Shown here: in pieces, positions 6,573 through 10,306 of the stretch | How the letters are laid out: every line of letters begins with the position of its first letter | How positions within the stretch are numbered: position 1 is the first letter of the stretch | Assembly: GCA_043820045.1 (NCBI GenBank) | Contig: JBDREF010000164.1 | Location: 1-10,306, forward strand | Length of the DNA stretch: 10,306 nt | Source of the DNA: JBDREF01 sp043820045 | GTDB lineage: Bacteria > Planctomycetota > Phycisphaerae > Sedimentisphaerales > Anaerobacaceae | Reading direction: 5' to 3' | Translations under genes and position numbers: made by a program | The notes under the pieces: generated by a model | What the model was told of the DNA's origin: nothing | The model's input: the letters and a program-made list of their open reading frames with translations, nothing else | Database searches by the model: none

Positions 6573-7706
6573 TCAGTGCGGTTTGCGCAATGTACTGCCG
6601 GGCAGGGTGATATTTCTGCCGTACTCTCCGGGCTCGAAGATGTGCAGTTTTTCCAGGTCAAGATACATCTTCACGGCCTCGCCCACCTTCAGGCCAATGT
6701 GCGGGCCGGCGACGGCAATGAATTTTTGCCCGGTACGGCTCACTAAGTGCACGTCTGTTCGAGCACCTGCGGGCTCGATCAGGCCGACCGTCGCCAGGAT
6801 TGTGTTGACCGCCTGGCCGGGAAACGGATCCAGCGAAATATTCTCCGGTCTGACTCCAAGGATCATCTCTTGCCCACAATGGCCCTGCAGCACAGCTCTA
6901 AAACGTTGGGGCAGTGCAATAGCGTCATCGCCAATCACAAGACACATCATCTCGCTGCCGACTTCTATCCTGCCGTCAAAGAAGTTCATTGGCGGGGTGC
7001 CGAGAAAACCGGCTACGAATCCATTGGCCGGTCGCTCGTAAACGTCCAAAGGCGCCGCTGTCTGCTGGATTTTGCCCTCGTGCATCACGCAGATGCGGCC
7101 GCCGAGGCTCATTGCCTCCGCCTGGTCGTGGGTGACATAGATAGTCGTGGTTTGCAATCTGCGGTGCAGGTCCTTGATCTCGGCGCGCATGGTCAGCCGG
7201 AGCCCGGCGTCGAGGTTGCTCAGAGGCTCATCGAACAGGAACGCCCTGGGATTGCGAACAATGGCCCTGCCGACTGCCACCCGCTGGCGCTGGCCCCCGG
7301 AGAGGGCCTTCGGATTTCGATTCAGCAAATGCCCGATGCCTAACAGCTTTGCAGCGTCTTCGACGCGTTTGTCTATCTCTGCCCTGGGAACCTTTCGCAT
7401 TTTGAGGGCGAATGCCATGTTCTGATAAGCGGTCATGTGCGGATACAGGGCGTAATTCTGGAACACCATCGCGATATCGCGGTCCTTCGGAGCGACGTCA
7501 TTGACCGGAGTATCTCCTATATAGATATTGCCGGAGGTGGCCTCTTCCAGCCCCGCAATCATTCGCAGAGTTGTGGTCTTTCCGCAGCCGCTCGGCCCGA
7601 CTATCACCATGAACTCGCCGTCGGCAACCTCAAGGCTGAACCCTGAGACTGCGACAACTCCGCCGTCAAAAACCTTCGTAACATTTTCCAGTGAAACCCG
7701 AGCCAT
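6573..7706 (-). CDS. Sugar ABC importer ATPase, UgpC/MalK/MsmK type
   Basis: A 377-residue cytoplasmic ATPase that would energise a type I carbohydrate importer (CUT1-like). The nucleotide-binding domain is complete: Walker A GPSGCGKTT (37-45), Q-loop Gln83 in VFQNYALYPH, signature LSGGQRQR (135-142), Walker B AFLFDEP with Asp159-Glu160, D-loop SNLDA (163-167) and switch His193 in VTHDQAEAM. After about residue 235 comes the regulatory TOBE/OB-fold region, with GTPPMNFFDG and LGVRPENI, characteristic of MalK/UgpC and absent from ABC-2 exporter ATPases. The start at 7706 has only a weak ribosome binding site. The gene lies 21 bp behind the ABC-2 permease, so they are probably co-transcribed, yet the partner class is wrong for ABC-2 permeases. 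No MalF/MalG-like permeases or solute-binding protein are in the window; it may serve importers encoded elsewhere, as MsmK does. Family assignment is firm; substrate unknown. Confidence 0.92.
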   Translation of the reverse strand: MARVSLENVTKVFDGGVVAVSGFSLEVADGEFMVIVGPSGCGKTTTLRMIAGLEEATSGNIYIGDTPVNDVAPKDRDIAMVFQNYALYPHMTAYQNMAFALKMRKVPRAEIDKRVEDAAKLLGIGHLLNRNPKALSGGQRQRVAVGRAIVRNPRAFLFDEPLSNLDAGLRLTMRAEIKDLHRRLQTTTIYVTHDQAEAMSLGGRICVMHEGKIQQTAAPLDVYERPANGFVAGFLGTPPMNFFDGRIEVGSEMMCLVIGDDAIALPQRFRAVLQGHCGQEMILGVRPENISLDPFPGQAVNTILATVGLIEPAGARTDVHLVSRTGQKFIAVAGPHIGLKVGEAVKMYLDLEKLHIFEPGEYGRNITLPGSTLRKPH

Positions 7707-7727
7707 GGTCCTAATCTCAAAGAACAG

Positions 7728-9533
7728 TCAAAAGATATGCCGCCGGAATCGGCACTTGGCACGCCAGGCAAACAGCAGACCCAGGGCCATATAGCCGGCC
7801 ATGCAAACTAACATCCAGAATGTTGACTCCCCCACCTGCAAAGAACCGGTTCCGACCCAATCATAACCGCTTAGCTCACCCTGCTCCGCGGTGGCATCCA
7901 TAATGACACAAGCGTGGACGAAAGGATTCGTGTTCATGTAAGCTTCGAGCAAATAATCACCTTCGTTGGTAATCCCGGAGAGTATCGCCATAAGTATAGG
8001 CAATATGGCCCAGATTGTCGCCGCAAGAGCAAAATTCGTAATCACCGCCGTGGTGGTGTGCTTGAAGCAGGAGCTGAAATAAAGGCCGGTTCCGGACAGG
8101 AATACCACGATCCATGCCACTAAAATGCCTATCTGGAAGATGGCAACGGGATGGATGAAGCCTGTGAGGCTGAAGAATATGACGTGCCCGAACAGCAGGA
8201 GCCAGGCCGGAAGGCACCTTCTTACAGAACCGGCGAACTTGCCGAACAGGATATCTCTGTCATTTAGGGTCGTCGCCAGCAGCAACGGCCAGGAACGAGA
8301 CTCCTTCTCCGAAGTGATGCAGGTAGCCGGCAGGACAATCGTGAACAACATCCCGATAGCAAGGAAGATTACGGCGTACAAAATGTGAGCCTCTCGATCG
8401 GCCAAAAGATTTTCGAGGGCGCAAAGAACGTATGTTACGACCAGCAGCCCCAGGCAGGCAAGAATGGCAAGAAGAACGGCGATTTTGCGTCGGCCCAACA
8501 TCGGATGCCTCAGTTCCTTCCAGATTACGGGAGGCCCCACGATGGTTCTGGTTTTCCCATTCAAATCGAGTCCGCCCGCCGAAGCGTGGGCCGTCTTCCG
8601 CCTCCAACGCCACCTTGAGGTAGAGACTCCCAACTGTCCGGTGGCCTGACGCAGCGCAACCTTGCGCACCTTAATCATCGCGAGCAACAGAATGACACCC
8701 GATGCGGCCAGAATTATGCCGCAGTGCAGGGGCCAGAAGAGGGTCGGCATTCCGGCCGCCCCACGCGGTTCGACCATCATAATCGTATTGAAGAAGAGAT
8801 TGCAGTAAGGATTCGGCAGGAAGAGCACATAATAAAGGTCTTTTTCCGGAATCACCCTCTGCCATTCCATGGTGTGCCAGAACATGGTAGTGATAAGCGG
8901 CAGCAATGCAAAGAGGATGCCGAGTGTAATGACAGTTACAATAATGACAACGTAGGCTCTTCGGCTGAATATGGAAAGAAACAGGCTGAGCGAGCCGACG
9001 AAGATGATAGTCGTCAGAGTTATGCACAGGCTTGAGACCAGGTAGCCCCAGGGCACGCCGCCGAAGACGCGGACAATCGCCAGAAGCGGCAGGCTTATCG
9101 CCAGCAGCAAAATCAACTGCAGCAGCTTGCTAAGCAGCTTGCCCATGACAATCTGAAAGCTGCTGATAGGCGTGGTCATCAGCAGGCCGAGCGTTTGGTG
9201 ATAGATCTCGTCGCTTACGGCGGTGCTTAGCATTATCACGGCGATGACCTGTGTGGCACAAAACTGAAACCAGACCACATAGGCAACGATAGCCTTTCCC
9301 GCCTCAGCCATGCGTGAAACTTGATATACGGCCGCGCCGCCGTAGCCCACCGCCTGAACCCAGACCAGAACGAGGAACGTGGTCAGGAAACCCAAATAAG
9401 CGAAGCGAAGGACGTAATTCCTGCGCCGCCGGCTGGATACGCGAAGCTCCTTATCGAAAATAGGCCCCGTCAGCCATGACAGGCCGAAAACACGTCTCAT
9501 GAAATCAAACAAAGCAGTAGTAACCACAAGCAT
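7728..9533 (-). CDS. ABC-2 type transporter permease with two fused modules
   Basis: A 601-residue integral membrane protein. It reads as two related halves. Half 1 starts GPIFDKELR (23-31) then SSRRRRNY, with DEIYHQTLGLLMTTPIS (108-124) and LLSKLLQLILLL. Half 2 starts GPPVIWKELR (333-342) then GRRK, with TSEKESRSWPLLLATTL (407-423) and KFAGSVRRCLPAWLLL. The 'KELR, basic patch, helices, [ST/D]E...LLLxTT' order is the ABC-2 export permease pattern. About six hydrophobic segments per half can be seen, separated by a basic linker near 290-332. It presumably pairs with an export-type ATPase outside the window. The frame is open up to 9680, but that would overlap the upstream gene by 132 bases, so the ATG at 9533 is chosen. 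A TTG at 9551, overlapping the upstream stop as TTGA and behind an AGGA, is a plausible alternative (607 residues). Substrate unknown. Confidence 0.85.
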   Translation of the reverse strand: MLVVTTALFDFMRRVFGLSWLTGPIFDKELRVSSRRRRNYVLRFAYLGFLTTFLVLVWVQAVGYGGAAVYQVSRMAEAGKAIVAYVVWFQFCATQVIAVIMLSTAVSDEIYHQTLGLLMTTPISSFQIVMGKLLSKLLQLILLLAISLPLLAIVRVFGGVPWGYLVSSLCITLTTIIFVGSLSLFLSIFSRRAYVVIIVTVITLGILFALLPLITTMFWHTMEWQRVIPEKDLYYVLFLPNPYCNLFFNTIMMVEPRGAAGMPTLFWPLHCGIILAASGVILLLAMIKVRKVALRQATGQLGVSTSRWRWRRKTAHASAGGLDLNGKTRTIVGPPVIWKELRHPMLGRRKIAVLLAILACLGLLVVTYVLCALENLLADREAHILYAVIFLAIGMLFTIVLPATCITSEKESRSWPLLLATTLNDRDILFGKFAGSVRRCLPAWLLLFGHVIFFSLTGFIHPVAIFQIGILVAWIVVFLSGTGLYFSSCFKHTTTAVITNFALAATIWAILPILMAILSGITNEGDYLLEAYMNTNPFVHACVIMDATAEQGELSGYDWVGTGSLQVGESTFWMLVCMAGYMALGLLFAWRAKCRFRRHIF

Positions 9534-9547
9534 CTTAAGAATAATTC

Positions 9548-10306
9548 TCAAAAAATCCTGCGCCGAAACAGGCGCTTGGCCCGCCAGGCGAAAAACAGCC
9601 CGACCGATATATACATGAGCATATAAGCGAACAAAACTCCGGTGGTAGCACCAACACCGTCCCAACGGTTGTTGGGCCAATTATAGTCGAGGGCGGAGAG
9701 CGTGTCTCGCGCGTTCCACTTCCCGGCGGCCCCGCCCATAATAACAGTGACCTGTGTCGCGGGATTGGCGCATAGGTATGTCTCCAGTACCTTGCCGTCA
9801 CGGGTGACCGCCATCAGAAACCCGAGCAGCATCGGAACAACCGCCCAAAGGAACAGAGCCAACCCAAAACTGGCGACAACAGCGGAGGTCGTGTGCTTAA
9901 AACGCGTACTGAAATAGATGCCCGTACCGGTCAGGAACACCACCAGCCCTGAAACGAGCATGAACAAATGAGGCAGGGCAATCGGATGAATGTACCTTAC
10001 CGAGATGAAAAACGCAACGTGGCCGGCCAGAAAGAGCCAGAAGGGAAGACAGCGCCGAAACACCCCCACGGCCTTGCCTAAGAGAATATACCAGTCGTCC
10101 ATAGAAGTCGCCAGCAGTATCGGCCAGGAGCGAGTCTCTTTCTCGGAGGTAATGCAACTCGCCGAGAGCACCATATTGAAAATCGAGCCTATTACGATAA
10201 ACATCAACGCGTACGTAATATGGGCAAAGTCCTCGTCCAGACATTTTTCATTGCGGCACACGCCGTAAGTTATCAACAGAGCGACAACGGCAACTATCAG
10301 GCCGAT
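9548..10306 (-). CDS. ABC-2 type transporter permease, C-terminal part (5' end outside window)
   Basis: The frame runs open to the window edge. A TTG at 10276 could pass for a start, but the sequence upstream of it (IGLIVAVVALL) continues a membrane helix that aligns with residues around 355-366 of the next gene, so the gene clearly extends beyond the window. The visible 252 residues match the second half of the downstream permease nearly end to end: SEKETRSWPILLATSM, FRRCLPFWLFLAGHV, YIHPIA, FLTGTGIYFSTRFKHTTSAV, FFAWRAK and the closing FRRRIF all have close counterparts there. Several transmembrane helices are visible. By analogy the missing part probably holds the first ABC-2 module. It ends TGA 14 bp before the ATG of the next permease, so the two are co-transcribed tandem paralogues that may form a heterodimer. 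Substrate unknown. Confidence 0.82.
   Translation of the reverse strand: MGLIVAVVALLITYGVCRNEKCLDEDFAHITYALMFIVIGSIFNMVLSASCITSEKETRSWPILLATSMDDWYILLGKAVGVFRRCLPFWLFLAGHVAFFISVRYIHPIALPHLFMLVSGLVVFLTGTGIYFSTRFKHTTSAVVASFGLALFLWAVVPMLLGFLMAVTRDGKVLETYLCANPATQVTVIMGGAAGKWNARDTLSALDYNWPNNRWDGVGATTGVLFAYMLMYISVGLFFAWRAKRLFRRRIF

Noticed and set aside
9534..9680. N-terminal extension of the second permease to 9680
   Set aside because: It would overlap the upstream permease by 132 bases and encodes a Cys/Arg/His-rich segment unlike an ABC-2 N-terminus; homologous sequence starts after about 9533.
1..10306. Mobile element, phage, toxin-antitoxin, defence system or CRISPR
   Set aside because: No transposase, integrase, spaced direct repeats, small gene pairs or nuclease-like motifs were found; the genes are ordinary metabolic, glycan and transport genes.

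Overview
This window looks like chromosomal DNA of a free-living Gram-negative-type bacterium, most likely a member of the Planctomycetota (perhaps Phycisphaerae). That assignment is an inference. It rests on the ABC-2 permeases, with their Gly-Pro-Ile-Phe-Asp-Lys-Glu-Leu and Ser-Ser-Arg-Arg-Arg-Arg N-terminal signature and their fused double-module layout, which I associate with that phylum, and on the moderate G+C. No rRNA, tRNA, CRISPR array, IS element or phage gene is visible. Coding density is very high, and all genes but one lie on the minus strand.

Read along the minus strand from the right edge, there are three blocks. (1) 10306-6573: two tandem, clearly paralogous ABC-2 type permeases (the first cut by the window edge), followed 21 bp later by a complete UgpC/MalK-type sugar-importer ATPase that has no matching permeases or binding protein here. 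(2) 6556-4637: a strong predicted sigma-70-type promoter, a zinc-dependent medium-chain sugar/polyol dehydrogenase, and 22 bp later a short-chain dehydrogenase of the gluconate-5-dehydrogenase/KduD type, in which Arg replaces the catalytic Lys. This pair looks like a small sugar or sugar-acid oxidation module. (3) 4600-339: a near-consensus promoter (TTGACA-N17-TATAAA) driving a complete dTDP-L-rhamnose pathway in the order rmlA-rmlC-rmlD-rmlB. All three junctions are overlapping (GTGA, TGATG, ATGA). A CgeB-like glycosyltransferase follows 19 bp after rmlB. At the left edge the 3' end of a GT2 glycosyltransferase comes in on the plus strand and converges on the rml operon with only 2 bp between stop codons.

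Functionally, the left half makes dTDP-L-rhamnose from glucose-1-phosphate and probably hands it to one or both flanking glycosyltransferases for a surface polysaccharide or glycan. The middle block is probably catabolic or redox. The right block is membrane transport. I found no clear novel system. The points most worth a second look are the Lys-to-Arg change in the short-chain dehydrogenase, the tandem double-module permeases with a lone sugar-type ATPase, and the compact regulatory gaps at 4537-4636 and 6471-6572.
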